Source: Trema orientale
Taxonomy: Eukaryota; Streptophyta; Magnoliopsida; Rosales; Cannabaceae
DNA: 64,000 bases
Direction: 5' to 3'
NCBI GenBank assembly: GCA_002914845.1
Contig: JXTC01000094.1
Coordinates: 474,721 to 538,720, forward strand
Position 1 is the stretch's first letter; each line of letters opens with the position of its first letter. The position numbers were made by a program, and so were the translations under genes. The notes under the pieces are model-generated. The model was not told the DNA's origin. It saw nothing but the letters and a program-made list of their open reading frames with translations, and ran no database searches. This document shows positions 50,281 to 62,175 of this stretch, piece by piece.

Positions 50281-51685
50281 TACCCGTCTTGATCAGTATA
50301 TGCTATATATTTTGTCATTATATATATATATGGGCACCTATATATATATATTGTCATTATATATATATAGGATTGGGAACCTATATATATACATATTTAA
50401 TTGTATATCTTGTCCTATGTATAATTAATTTATAATCAAGTATACCTCCTTTGTTGGTTGCAAAATGCTTATCCGACTTTTATTTGTGCGGTGTTTTAAT
50501 CTGCAATTGAATTCTCAGTAAGTACAAATAGCAATTATTTCAGCGTTTTTTTTTATTTTTTATTTCATATAACTAAAAGACAATACATAATGTAAACTAG
50601 ACACATTTAATTTGCTCGAGAAGGAAATTAGTTGTATGAGACTGAGATGGGGTTGGTCATTATGGATATAAATGTTTTGTCCAAACATTAACAAGGTTAT
50701 TGTTCATATATATTGCTGATTTCGTTCATGTAATGAAGTAGCCAACTTGATGGTTTATTGTTTATTAATATTTATGTTGTACGATGAATAGTGAAGGAAT
50801 ATGTGTGTGTGTGTCGGATAGTGTAAGTGTAAAAAGATGATGATGGTGTGAAGTTATAGTGATTGGTCTTATCTATACATCTTTAATAAGAGCGGATGAG
50901 CATTTTAGTTTTGTTACTTACTTCAACCGAAATTTAATCTCAATCGTTCAATATTCTTCTGATCCAAGGGTTCAAAATACAACAGTTCACTATGCTCTCC
51001 TTCCTTGTAACAGTGACAAGTTTCGGTCCTTTTTGTTCTGAACTGACATGTTCTACTTGCTCTCTCTCTCTCTCTCTACTTATCTAGAACATCTTTCTCA
51101 TTTTATCTTTCTCTACTCTGTCGAAGGACTCATCAGACTCAGTTTTCCATTTATTATGTTTTTATTATCTAGAAGAAGCTAACTTTTGAGTGAGTCTTTC
51201 ATGTGTAGCATATGGGTTTGAAGAATGAAGGTATGGAGCTTTCGAGGATTGCGGTGGAAATCACCTGTGAATCTCATAATTATAGTTTATAACATATGCA
51301 TTGAATTACGTTTGTCTTCTTAGCCTACCCTTTCCCTGAGGGGGAAAAAAATGAAATTCATTCCCTATATTTGATTAGTTTCTTAAATATGATATTATTA
51401 TTTACATTTGTCTTTTGGTTGTTGGAAAATTAATTGATTATGTTGTTTTTTTCTTTGTTATTTTTATTCGACTTTTGAATGTAATTTTTTGAGAATTATA
51501 CTCTTTTTCTTCTTGAGCAAAGCTTTCTACGATTAGATAATCTTCAAATATATGGAAAAATTGTAGAGAAACAGATTATATTAGATTGATGGCAACTACA
51601 CTAGGTATGAGATCCTTCTTGTTGCTTATGAAAAAAAGTTCGATTTTTGAGTTGCGACAATTAGTCTCATTATTGCTCCCCTCCT
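50281..51685. other. 3' flank of gene C and intergenic DNA
   Basis: About 50300-50400 is an (AT)n-rich stretch in which TTGTCATTATATATATATA appears twice. A (CT)n run lies at 51060-51077. No coding region is convincing. Confidence 0.4.
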
Positions 51686-51690
51686 CCCCC
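51686..51690. repeat. Target duplication CCCCC (left)
   Basis: CCCCC directly before the 5' LTR, equal to 55396-55400 directly after the 3' LTR. Confidence 0.85.
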
Positions 51691-51852
51691 TGTTGAATTA
51701 TTTTGTAATCAATTCGAATTAATTGCAGAATATTATGATTGTATATTTGTAATTAATTAGGAGATAATTACGATTGTATTTTTAGTAACTATGAGTCCTA
51801 TAAGTTGTATCTGATTTTTCAGAATCAATATAAGAAAACAACTGTTCTTTCA
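51691..51852 (+). repeat. 5' LTR of Copia element 2 (162 bp)
   Basis: TGTTGAATTATT...CTGTTCTTTCA, 162 bp, TG...CA ends. Differs from the 3' LTR at three positions by my comparison (about 1.9%), pointing to a young insertion. Confidence 0.93.
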
Positions 51853-51864
51853 TGGTATCAGAGC
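51853..51864 (+). other. Primer-binding site (initiator tRNA-Met)
   Basis: TGGTATCAGAGC follows the LTR immediately and is the standard complement of the initiator tRNA-Met 3' end. Confidence 0.93.
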
Positions 51865-51903
51865 GGATACGATTCTAAATCCAAAATACTAAGACCAAAT
51901 ACC

Positions 51904-52061
51904 AAAAAAAAAAAAAAAAAAAAAAAAAATTGCCCACGATCAAATCAGATACCCAGCCAATACTATCCATAATACCACAAATATACCAGTTTTTCATAAA
52001 CCAAATCTCAATCCTAATATACCAAATTTATTAAACAAAAAAAAAAAAAAAAAAAAAAAAA
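51904..52061 (+). repeat. Two internal poly(A) runs
   Basis: Runs of about 26 A (51904-51929) and 25 A (about 52037-52061) lie about 110 bp apart just after the primer-binding site, where gag should begin. Confidence 0.85.
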
Positions 52062-52138
52062 GAGAGGAACAGAACCTTCAACCTTTCAGCAAGATCCCCC
52101 TTCAACCGCCTGTGCCTACGCCTAAACAACCAGTCGTG

Positions 52139-52231
52139 CCTCACCGCGTCCCAGACCCAGCCACCCGTGCCTCGCCGCATCCGAGACCCAACCACCCATG
52201 CCTCACCGAGTCCTAGACCCAGCCAACCGTG
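52139..52231 (+). repeat. Three 31-bp GC-rich tandem repeats
   Basis: Units start at 52139, 52170 and 52201, each CCTC(A/G)CCG...ACCC(A)(G/A)CCA...GTG-like. They stand out in an AT-rich element and replace the expected gag region. Confidence 0.8.
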
Positions 52232-55200
52232 CCACCTTGAGTCCTTGAAACCATCGTGCCATCTGATATTTTGTGGTTCTGTCTCGCAATCAACCCGTGT
52301 GACACTGCCGAAGTCGATCCCACTGTCAAAATCAACCCTACACGTTCAGATCAAGAGGATACTTTGGCTTCCTCTCACCTGGTTTGTTTGCTTTTTTTTT
52401 TTTCTCGAATCCAACTAGTAGTTTAGGTCTGGTGTGACTCAACCGAGAGTCATTTTTGAATCTATTTAGCTTTAATTCTAGGCCCATTCAGTAACTAATA
52501 TCTTTAAGTCTAAATAAAAGTCTAAATCCATTTATGATTATTCACTCTAATATATTGTTTGGGGACCTTCCAAAGTTCCTACATTGGGAGGCGCTTATTG
52601 GTTTGTTACCTTCATCGATGATTGTACTCGGATGACTTGGATATGTTTGATGAAATCTAAATCAGAAGTTACAGTGTTATTTCAGAAATTTTATAATACT
52701 GTACATACATAATACAATGCTCAGATTCAAGTACTTCGAAGTGATAACAGGGAAAAATATCGTAGTACTAAACTCCAACATTTTTTGGACTCTCACAGCT
52801 CCATTCATCAGACCAGTTATCCGGATACACCACAACAAAACGGTATTGCTGTACGAAAAAACAGACACCTATTAGAGGTTGTTCGTGCTTTGCTCATTGA
52901 AGCGCACATGCCCCCCTACTACTAGAGTGAAGCACTTCTTTCTGCCGCCTATCTCATAAATTAGGTTCCATCGAGGTCACTCAACTTTCAAATACTATTT
53001 CAAGCACTTACAGATGCTGTTGTCGCACTTACAGTTTCCAATCTAACTCCCCATGTCTTTGGTTGCATTGCCTATGTTCATATACTCAAAGATCAACGGA
53101 GTAAGTTAATGCCTCGAGCCTTGAAATGTGTTTTTGTTGGATATGCTCTACATCAAAAAGGGTATCGATGTTATCACCCTCCTTCTCGGTGCATGTTTAT
53201 CACTAGGGATATTGTTTTCCACGAAGATACGATGTATTCCTCTTCGGTTGAATTTCAGGAGGACTATCTTGATGAAATTCAAACTTTTGAATACAATCTT
53301 ATGATAGATACGGAGGAGATAAAAGTTGATGTGGGGGAAATATCTGATGAATATGCAGGTGACTTGAATATGAGTAGTCAAAACTTGGATATAAGTGGTA
53401 AAGAATATCCAAAAAATCAGAAAACTTCAAAAACTTCAGAAGTTGAGCTGCAGTCTCTCCCGAGTAATATACCAAACCAATCGTTTACTGAGGATACTCC
53501 TTATACAGTTACTAAGTCATCTAGGAGACGATTACTATAACGTCACACAAGAGGTATTCCAAAATCAACTTATGAACCTGAGTTGTCTAGTAAAGTAAGA
53601 TATCCCATGAGCCACTATGTGTTGATACATCAATTGTCAAAAATAAATCAGTCATTTTTAAATCAATTATCTACTATATCTATTCCTAATAGTGTGCAGG
53701 AAGCTGTAATTAACCCAGGGTGGAAAGCCGTAATTAATAAAGAGATGGCCTCCTTACAAAAAAACTAGACATGGGAGCTCGTAGATCTTCCTACAAGAAA
53801 GAAACCAGTTAGGTGTCGATGGATTTTTTCTGTGAAATACAAAGATAATGGTACAATTGGATGCTTCAAAACAAGATTGGTGGCAAAAAGATATACCAAG
53901 AGTCATGGAATTGACTATACTGAAACTTTTGTGCCTGTAGCAAAAATCAACACGGTCCGAGTCTTATTATCCTTAGCCGCAAATTTCGGATGGCCACTAC
54001 AGCAATTTGATGTGAAGAATGCTTTTTTGCATGGGGAACTATCTGAAGAAGTCTACATGGACCTTCCCCCAAGGTGCATGGTGACAGAAAAGCAAAGACA
54101 GAAGGTGTGTAAATTGAAAAATTCATTATATGGCCTAAAGCAATCTCCCAGGGCCTGGTTTGGAAGATTCACAAAATCTATGGTAGCATTTGGTTATCAT
54201 CAGAGCAATTCAGATCATACTCTATTCTTGAAAAAGAAAAATAGTAATATTACCGCACTTATTGTTTATGTTGATGACATGGTAGTAACAGGAAATGATC
54301 CGGTTGAAAGAAAGGCTCTACAAGAATATTTGTCCAAAGAATTTGAAATGAAAGATTTAGGCTCCTTAAAATACTTTCTGGGAATTGAAGTATCTCGATC
54401 TCAGAAAGGTATTTTCTTGTCTCAAGGGAAATATGCTTTAGATCTTTTGAAAGAAACTGGGATGTCAGCATGTCAACCAGTAAATATACTAATTGAGGAA
54501 GGATTGAAATTACGTGTTGAAGCTGATCAAGTTCCAACTGACAAAGGAAGATACTAAAGACTTGTTGGCAGATTGATGTACTTAGCACATACAAGACCAG
54601 ATCTTGCATATGCTTTGAGCATCGTCAGCTAATTTATGCATAATCTAGGTGAGCAGCATATGAATACGGTCCTACGAATTTTGAGATACTTGAAATCAGC
54701 TCCAGGAAAAGGAATTTTGTTCTCTAGGAAAACAAAGGAACAAAACATCGAGGTATACACTGATGAAGCTTGTGCTGGAGATAAAACTGACATGCGATCT
54801 TCTTCAGGATATTTTACCTTTGTAGGTGGGAATCTTGTTACTTGGAGGAGCAAGAAACAAAGTGTTGTTGCTCGCTCAAGTAGTGAAGTAGAACTTAGGG
54901 GAATGGCTCTTGGAGTTTGTGAAGGCTTGTGGCTAAATCTTCTTCTTCAGGATTTGGGTTATTTATCAAATAAACCAATCCAATTGTACTGTAATAACAA
55001 GTCTGCTCGTGATATGGCCCATAATTCAGTTCATCATGATCGAACAAAGCATGTCGAGATTGACCGATTTTTTATCAAAGAAAAATTGGAAAAAAAAGAT
55101 CTAGAACTACCAGAAGTTCGATTAGAAGAACAATTAGCGGATATTCTCACCAAAGCAGTCTCAAATCGCATACTTTTAAAATTTATGGACAAGTTGGGCA

Positions 55201-55233
55201 TGATAGATATCTACGCACCAACTTGAGGGAGAG

Positions 55234-55395
55234 TGTTGAATTATTTTGTAATCAATTAGAATTAATTGCAGAATATTATGATTATATATTTGTAATTAAT
55301 TAGGAGATAATTACGATTGTATTTTTAGCAACTATGAGTCCTATAAGTTGTATCTGATTTTTCAGAATCAATATAAGAAAACAACTGTTCTTTCA
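55234..55395 (+). repeat. 3' LTR of Copia element 2 (162 bp)
   Basis: Same length as the 5' LTR, follows the polypurine tract, and is followed by CCCCC (55396-55400). Confidence 0.93.
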
Positions 55396-55400
55396 CCCCC

Positions 55401-56850
55401 CGCTCCCTCTTTTTTCCAGTTGTTGTAGAAAAATATAGACTGAGAGGTTGAATTAGAGATGCTTGTTCTCCTTTAGTTCTCTCTTTTGTGTTAAGTTTTT
55501 AAAAAGAAAAAAGTGAGGAAATACATTTTTCACGATTTTTTTTTGGTTGGAAATTAATCAAGTTACTGGTTGATCATACTTATAACAACAAAATAAGAAA
55601 AAGGATTGCAGGTCCATTATGAATGTATATCCTCTGCACTTCTTATATCTCATGTCAGCCTCTTTGTTTCAAATACGTTTGACATATTATTTAATTCGTC
55701 ATACTCAATCCAGTCAATGTTAGCCTAATAGTATGCATATTTTTTTTTATGTAGGATAAGAGATATATTTACTTCATAGGTACTTAATTATATGCTGAGA
55801 TGACTCGATTAGTATATGTGTTAATAAGTTAAAGTTGGGTTTTAACATCAAACAACAATTATAAATATAAAAATTAAATCATTTCAAGGTATGTTCACAT
55901 GTTTTTTTTTTTATTGGAAAGTTTCTTTCATTTTGTTGCATCATAGACATGGAGAGAATAAGAGTAGGGAAAACAGGGTATTGAGTTTTTCAAAACGTGC
56001 CTTGTGTCTTTCCCATTTTTTCACTATTTCAGGCTCATATGCTCATTTACTCTGAAGCATGATAAATTTCTTACCTCACATATGTTGAAAATGTAGTTTT
56101 TTCTTGAGGTGTGTAAGATCTATACTCTGGATCTTTACCAAAGTCAAGTTTTCTTATACATGGTATTGAGTCCTTAATGGTTTGTCTATATGCATGCCTA
56201 ATTTCTACTAAATACTACATGGTATTATAATATTCACTGTTTTTTGGACATCAGCATAATGTTATCAAGTGAGTTTTAACTGTACGAGGATCCCAATATA
56301 AATAGAATTATATATATGTCAATAAATTACAATTTCTGTTACTACATCATATATATTGTTTTGAGTTTTGATTTTTGTTTTCATTTTCACTTGGGTTTTG
56401 GAGAAACAGAAATGTGAATATGGCATTCCTTACTATGTTGAGTTTTTTGTGATTGAATCAAGTACGTTTCTCCAAGAGTGTAATATATGCAAGTAAATTT
56501 GAGAAGAGAATTCACTTTCAAATAATTGGGTAGATATTTTATTTTCTAGATAATATTTTATTGAAATTATTTGTAGCTGAAATATCATTTCTTGAATTTA
56601 ACTTATAGTACTTTTAATTAATCTAGCAATTTTCACTTCCCCAATTTTCCTCTTTAGTTTTTGTTTATAGCATGTTCAATCTAATTTGTACACACTACTT
56701 TCAATTTACGATATAAGAAAATCACTTAAAGCATTTCATTCGATTGAATATCAAGATTGCTAAATCATTTTTTTCCACTTGCTGATAAAATCTTTTCTCT
56801 ATACATGTTAGATTTGGTTTGCTTTCGTCTTATGTCTGTCCTCTATTGAT
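55401..56850. other. Intergenic DNA, no gene seen
   Basis: AT-rich. No frame with recognisable content and no repeat shared with the rest of the window. Confidence 0.3.
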
Positions 56851-56960
56851 TCTCTCTCTCTCTCTCTTTCAAGCCTCTCTCTCTCTCTCTCTTTCAAGCC
56901 TCTCTCTCTCTCTTTCCAACTCTCTCTCTCTCAAGCCTCTCTCTCTCTCTCTCTCTTTTA
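56851..56960 (+). repeat. Compound (CT)n microsatellite with CAAGCCT spacers
   Basis: Four (CT)7-10 runs separated by TTTCAAGCC-type spacers, so the pure dinucleotide is embedded in a larger unit of about 25-30 bp. Confidence 0.85.
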
Positions 56961-57574
56961 GGCCTCTTCATCAATTTCACATTTCACCATCTCTATACCA
57001 TTTATGAATGGTAAACAGCTACTTGGGAGAAGGGAATGACCATAACATGGAGGTTGGTTTTGATTTTAGGGAGGAGGTGTGTGCAATACTCTACAAACAG
57101 ATATCCTTCATGGTGTGAAATATAATCACAAAGTACCCCAAAGACTCCAATGTAAAACTAGCCAAATTTTAGATTCTGTGTGTAGCTCTTTGCTTCTCAA
57201 GACAAACAACTCGAAGATTTGTGATTATATACTTCAACTATGAAACTACGGCTTGGGGAAGAACATGATATTAAACTACAAACAAGAGACATAACTACAA
57301 ATACTTTTCAACAATACTTTTCTTCCTGTTTTTGATTACTGGAAGAAAGGAACATAGTTCTATGGTACAAATACTATCTAGGGTTATGTGGATTACCTCT
57401 TTGTTAAATATCAAGTACTATTTCTTTGTATTAAATATTATTTTTAAATACCAAGCGCTATTACGTAATATTGATCTTAAGTATTGTCGACAAATAAATT
57501 TCTATTTTACTCGAACATTTGACCGTCTAATCCATACAACAGGATTATGCCGATACAATGATATTTCAAATTTA
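56961..57574. other. Intergenic DNA, possibly Helitron-derived
   Basis: No gene seen. The right part may be the body of the Helitron whose 3' end is at 57627; its 5' TC end was not identified. Confidence 0.3.
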
Positions 57575-57627
57575 CAAGATTATTAATATAGACATTGATT
57601 ACGTGCCTGGGCACGTCTTCAAACTAG
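57575..57627 (+). mobile_element. Probable Helitron 3' terminus
   Basis: A GC-rich hairpin (ACGTGCC-TG-GGCACGT, 57601-57616) is followed 7 nt later by CTAG and then T. Hairpin, about 10-nt spacer and CTRR before T are the hallmarks of plant Helitron 3' ends. The 5' end was not located, so the size is unknown. Confidence 0.5.
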
Positions 57628-57860
57628 TTTTATAAAGAAAGCCATACAGCTTTCACGTGGGAGTAGGTGAGATGAGTTTGTTTGGTTTTATATGGATATG
57701 TGTAGGCTGCAGGTAAGACAAACGCTTTTGTATATGATATTAATTTATATGAATAAGAAAGGTTGGGATGTGGATAGGATAAAGCACTTGTCATTGCTTC
57801 GTTGCTAGATAGCTAGCTTATTGAATGTACATGACTATCAATGCCTTTTTATAGGCTGAT

Positions 57861-60125
57861 TGTCACGCCCCACACCTGAAGATGTGTGTCGCATTCCCAC
57901 AATGCAAAACTTATAGGTATGCAAGGTATCTTTCTATAAGTTAATATAATTAAGAATATTTAGCCTCCAATAAATACCAATGTATAACATAAAATCCAAA
58001 AACTCTTATAAAGTCTCCAAATATTCAAAATAAACATTATATAGTAGAAACTATAATACAATAAATTTAAGATGATCAACCTTCTGAGACTTTATATTTT
58101 CTCAATTAAGATGAAAAAATTCCTCTCTTTGAACCATATTCCTCAGTTATTACTAAATAAGTTCTCATTCAGTTATAACTCTTAATTGACAATCTTTAAA
58201 ACTTGGGAGAAAAAATAAAAGAATGAGCTAAAAGCCCAGTAAGTAACTAGTAACTTTATCTAGCTGGATCAAGCATATATAAACCAAAATCATTAACAAA
58301 TATTTTTCAGAACAATTTTGGTTTCAGAAATCAATACTTTTGAAAATATTCAAATCAAATCATTTAGTAAACAATTTGACAAAATGAAGTAATAAGTTTC
58401 TAAATCTATCTTTTCGAATCCCTTTTTAGTCAATAATAATTTCAATTGTACTTCTCCCCAGTTTTTAGTGACTATGGCCACTTTTAACCCCTTTGACTAG
58501 GTCCGAATCTTCCACAAATAACCCCTATAACTGGGTTTGAATCTGCTACAGATAACTCCTATAGATGGGTACAAATCTACTACTTAACCCTATATCTAGG
58601 TCAGAACTGTCCACATATAACTCCTGTGGATTGGGTCCACGTGCATAATAACTTAATAGAGTTTCAAAACACTTATTTATAATAACGAATTATAAACAAT
58701 TTTATTTTTATCTTATTATAACATTGTAGTCATTCCAAAATAATTTTCTTGTAACTACATTCAATGGTAATTCATATACTTGATCCATAATTTAGTATAA
58801 AATATAGAATCATACTATTTTTCACGAAAAATTATATTTTTTCCAATAAAACAGATTTCTTGCAATAAATAGTCTTATTACCAAAATATATTTTTACTTG
58901 AAATCACATTTTAAAGAAAATACCTCATAAATATGAGCCTATTAGAAATAATAAAATAATAAGACATTTAGCTTTTGGATGAGGAAAACTACTAGAAAAG
59001 ATCAAAGATTACTTACCTCGTTTACTTTGTCTATTTAATCAAAATAATCAACATAACCTCTCAAACACCTATTATCATACAAATCATATATAAGTATCAC
59101 AACAATAAAATTATACTCTAATTATACTAAAAATATTGACTACTTGCTACTCATCCATCTTCTATAATCAACTCCATAACTATTCCCAATAATGTCATTT
59201 TCTCACGATTCATATCAATTCTAACATCTCTCTAAAAATTATCAAACTTAGAAGAGCTGATCTACAAGTAATAAGGGTCTTAATAGTGTTAGAAATGCAG
59301 TTATAGGCTCCATAGGTTAGCCACATAAAATCCGAAAAACTGTACATTTTACTAAAAGTACCGAAAGTTTCAGATTTTTCTAGATTCATAATACTCACTT
59401 CAAATGGTTATAACTCTCTAGTTATAAGTCCGTTTTTGACAAATTATATCTTGTTAGAAAGCTAATTTGATAAATTTTCCAACCATATCAAATACGACCC
59501 AATCAGAATAGTAAAAGTCCCTGAAAATCTAGTCATAATCTCTGCTGCATTTTTTACACCTTAGCCAAAAACTCAAAAATTCATAACTTTCTATTTACCT
59601 AACCAAATCACTCAAAATTTATCTTGCTTAAATCTTAATATCAATAGACTTTATCCTCTATCAGATTTATCTCCATATTTCATAAATAATTTATGAGCAA
59701 TTCAAAATTCTAACCCTAAATATTCAATCTCAATCCCGAAATCAAACTAAAATATAAAACTTAATTGGTCAAAAGTTTATTACCTTAGGAGTGAGTCTCA
59801 ATAATCTATGACAATAGTCTTCATCATCTTCTTCTTCTTAAATGCATATATGGCCATAGTCTTCACCATCTTCTTCTTCTTAAACACATAGCCTCCACTC
59901 TCTCTCTATTTTATTTTTCCTCTCTACAAAGCGTACGTATAAATTGAGCAGATTATTAGACCTTTTAGGGTTTCTTAAAGTGATAATTATCTAACTACTA
60001 AAATAACCCCTAATAATCACTACTAACTAAGGGCTATATAGTCTTTTCTTTTATCCAATAAATTATTTATATAATATATACAAATCCTCTTTTTATTTAT
60101 TTAATATTGTTTATGGGTTCTCACA
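57861..60125 (-). mobile_element. Solo LTR of Ty3-type family G, copy 4
   Basis: 2265 bp on the minus strand, TGTGAGAACCC... to ...GGGGCGTGACA. CTGAT stands on both sides (57856-57860 and 60126-60130), a perfect 5-bp target duplication. Homologous along its length to 22865-25065, with the 34-bp minisatellite at about 58460-58640. No coding sequence or primer-binding site. Confidence 0.9.
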
Positions 60126-60151
60126 CTGATCATGTCGGTGATTATAATAAA

Positions 60152-60303
60152 GGGCGCGTCTACAGTAGGGGCGTCCCTACGTAAGGCTCTGTTTATACAC
60201 CGTTTGATAGGAATCTATGTATAAACAAATTCTCCACAGATTCCCATCAAATGGTGTATAAACAGGGGCCTTATGTAGAGGCGCCCCTACTATAGCCGCC
60301 TCC
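60152..60303. mobile_element. Mutator-like foldback MITE, 152 bp
   Basis: TTATAATAAA occurs on both sides (60142-60151 and 60304-60313), a 10-bp target duplication. The termini GGGCGCGTCTACAGTAGGGG and GGAGGCGGCTATAGTAGGGG (opposite strand) are inverted, and pairing continues through GTTTATACACC almost to the centre. Confidence 0.88.
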
Positions 60304-60313
60304 TTATAATAAA

Positions 60314-60767
60314 AATCTAGGCTAACCAACTTACCTTTGTAATTACAATTTGTTCTTTAGAATATACTCTGCCACCTATTATTATAATCATATATTTTAT
60401 TTTGCTTGAATATTCTAGAAAATTATAGAAATGTGAAGGATGTTCTCAATACTCCTTGAGTGCAATATTTATATAGTTTTATACCCTTAATTTTCCTTTT
60501 GTTAGTTAATTTTGTTTATTAGTATTGCCTAATTTTGTTATGTTTCTTGAATAGGGAAAGAATTGCAATATTAGAATTAAATTGTAAGACTTGGGAAAAG
60601 AAGAAGGGCTTTAGATACTTATACGTGTTTTTCAAAAAGTATTACCAAATTTATGACCTTTCAAACATAATAAAAATTCCGTATGACCTTTCAGGACATT
60701 TTTCTAAATACTTTGGGAGCTAAAAAATATAGTGGCATTTTAGTAAATAAGCCATATCTTTTTTTGC
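60314..60767. other. Intergenic DNA, nothing recognised
   Basis: AT-rich stretch between the MITE and the minisatellite array. Confidence 0.3.
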
Positions 60768-61440
60768 AGGAAACCATGAAACCAGTTTGGTTTCCTTTTA
60801 ATGGAATGTCCTGTACATAAGTAAATCACAAGAAACCACAAAAGCTTATTAGAAACTAGTTTGGATTACTTTTAACGGATGTCATCAAAGGAAACTATAA
60901 AGGTTTCTTGGAAATCATTTTAGTTTTCTTTTAGCGGAGTGCTATGTACGTAGGTAAATCATAGGAAGCTACAAAGGATTCATGGAAACCAGTTTGGTTT
61001 TCTTTTAGCAAAATGTCCTATGTATATAAGTAAATTACAGGAAAGCATAAATGTTTCCTAGAAACCAGTTTGGTTTCCTTTTAGTAGAGTGTCATGTATG
61101 TAAGTAAATCATAGAAAACCACAAAAGTTTCTAGGAAACCAGTTTGGTTTCATTTTAACAGAACGCCAAGTATGTAAGTAAATCATAGGAAACCAAACAA
61201 GTTTTCAGAAAATCAGTTTGGTTCCCTTTTAGTAGAATGCCCTGTAGCTAAGTAAATCAAAAGAAGCCACAAAAGTAACTGGTTTGCATGTAGCAGAATA
61301 TCCTGTAGCTAAGTAAATTACAGGAAACCACAATGATTTTCTTTTAGTAGAATGTCCTATAGCTAAGTAAATCACAAAAAACCATAAAGATTTATTAGAA
61401 ACCAAACAGGTTTCTATGTAGCAAAATAATTTGACTTCTC
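60768..61440 (+). repeat. Minisatellite array, 74-76 bp unit, about 9 copies
   Basis: AAACCAGTTTGG starts units at about 60779, 60853, 60912 (a short unit), 60986, 61062, 61136 and 61210, with more decayed units after that. Each unit has GGAAACCAGTTTGGTTTCC (a palindrome), TTTTAG, AGAATGTCCTGTA and AAGTAAATCACAGGAAACC. Confidence 0.85.
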
Positions 61441-61509
61441 TGATAATCAGATTGGATTCTAATTACGATTAGAAACCAGTTTGGTCTAACCAAATTAGTT
61501 TATAATTTT

Positions 61510-62175
61510 TCAAACGATAAGACAATTTTTTTTAAAGGGAAAAAAGGAGTTAGGAATTCAAAAATAATGAAGTGTATGGACGAATAAAAAAGAGACAATT
61601 TTTTTTAAGGAAAAAAAAGAATTAGGGAAAAAACCAATCTAATAGGAATAAAAAAAGGTAGGATTAAAAAGAAGATAATTTCTTTTAAGAAAAAAGAATT
61701 AGGAAGAAAAAACAATAAAGTGTATGGACTAATGGAAAAGAAACAATTTTTTTAAGAGAAAAAAATTAAGGAAAAAGCCTAATCTAATAGGATTAAAAAA
61801 AGTAGGATTAAAAAGAATTAAAAAGTGAATTTTTTTTTAAGGAAAACAAGAATTAGGAAAAAAAAAAGAATAATAAAGTGTATGGATTAATAAAAAAGAG
61901 ACAATTTTTATTAAGGAAAAAAAAGAATTAGGAAAAAAACCAATCTAATGAGAATAAAAAAAAAGTAGGATTAAAAAGAAGAGAATTTCTTTTAAGAAAT
62001 AAAAATAGGAAAAAAAAAACAATAAAGTGTATGGACTAATAAAAAACAGACAATTTTTTTAAGAAAAAAAAGAATTAGGGAAAAAGCATAATCTAATAGG
62101 ATTAAAAAGAACTAAAAAGAGAATTTTTTTAAAGGAAAAAAATAGTTTCGAGAAGAAAAAACAACAAAGTGTATA
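61510..62175 (+). repeat. A-rich array, about 150-bp unit, 4-5 copies
   Basis: AAGTGTATGGA recurs at about 61570, 61718, 61877, 62026 and (diverged) 62167, i.e. every 141-159 bp. Each unit has two related halves, one with AATAAAGTGTATGG and the other with CCAATCTAATAGG; both carry AAGGAAAAAAAGAATTAGG. Confidence 0.8.

Larger units (their letters stand above)
51691..55395 (+). mobile_element. Copia retrotransposon 2, 3.7 kb, gag-less
   Basis: Complete outer structure: 5-bp duplications, two 162-bp LTRs, primer-binding site and a polypurine tract (CTTGAGGGAGAG) before the 3' LTR. From about 52560 it has integrase remnants (WFVTFIDDCTRMTW, then LKCVFVGYALHQKGYRCYHP), RT at about 53690-54600 (RLVAKRYTKSHGIDY, FDVKNAFLHGEL, SLYGLKQSPRAWF, YVDDMVVTG) and RNase H at about 54640-55226 (SARDMAHNSVHHDRTKHVEI). 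Several stops interrupt it (for example about 53766 and 54555). Gag, protease and the front of integrase are missing; that space holds two poly(A) runs and a GC-rich repeat. It could only move with help from a relative. Confidence 0.92.

Noticed and set aside
52167..52418. Proline-rich frame inside Copia element 2
   Set aside because: Comes from the 31-bp repeats in the gag-less leader; no evidence that it is translated.
56819..57007. Ser/Leu repeat frame
   Set aside because: Translation of the (CT)n microsatellite.
59700..59760. CTAACCCTAAA word resembling a telomere repeat
   Set aside because: A single occurrence inside the solo LTR, not an array.
60768..62175. CRISPR-like regular spacing
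   Set aside because: Whole units repeat without unique spacers, and this is plant nuclear DNA.
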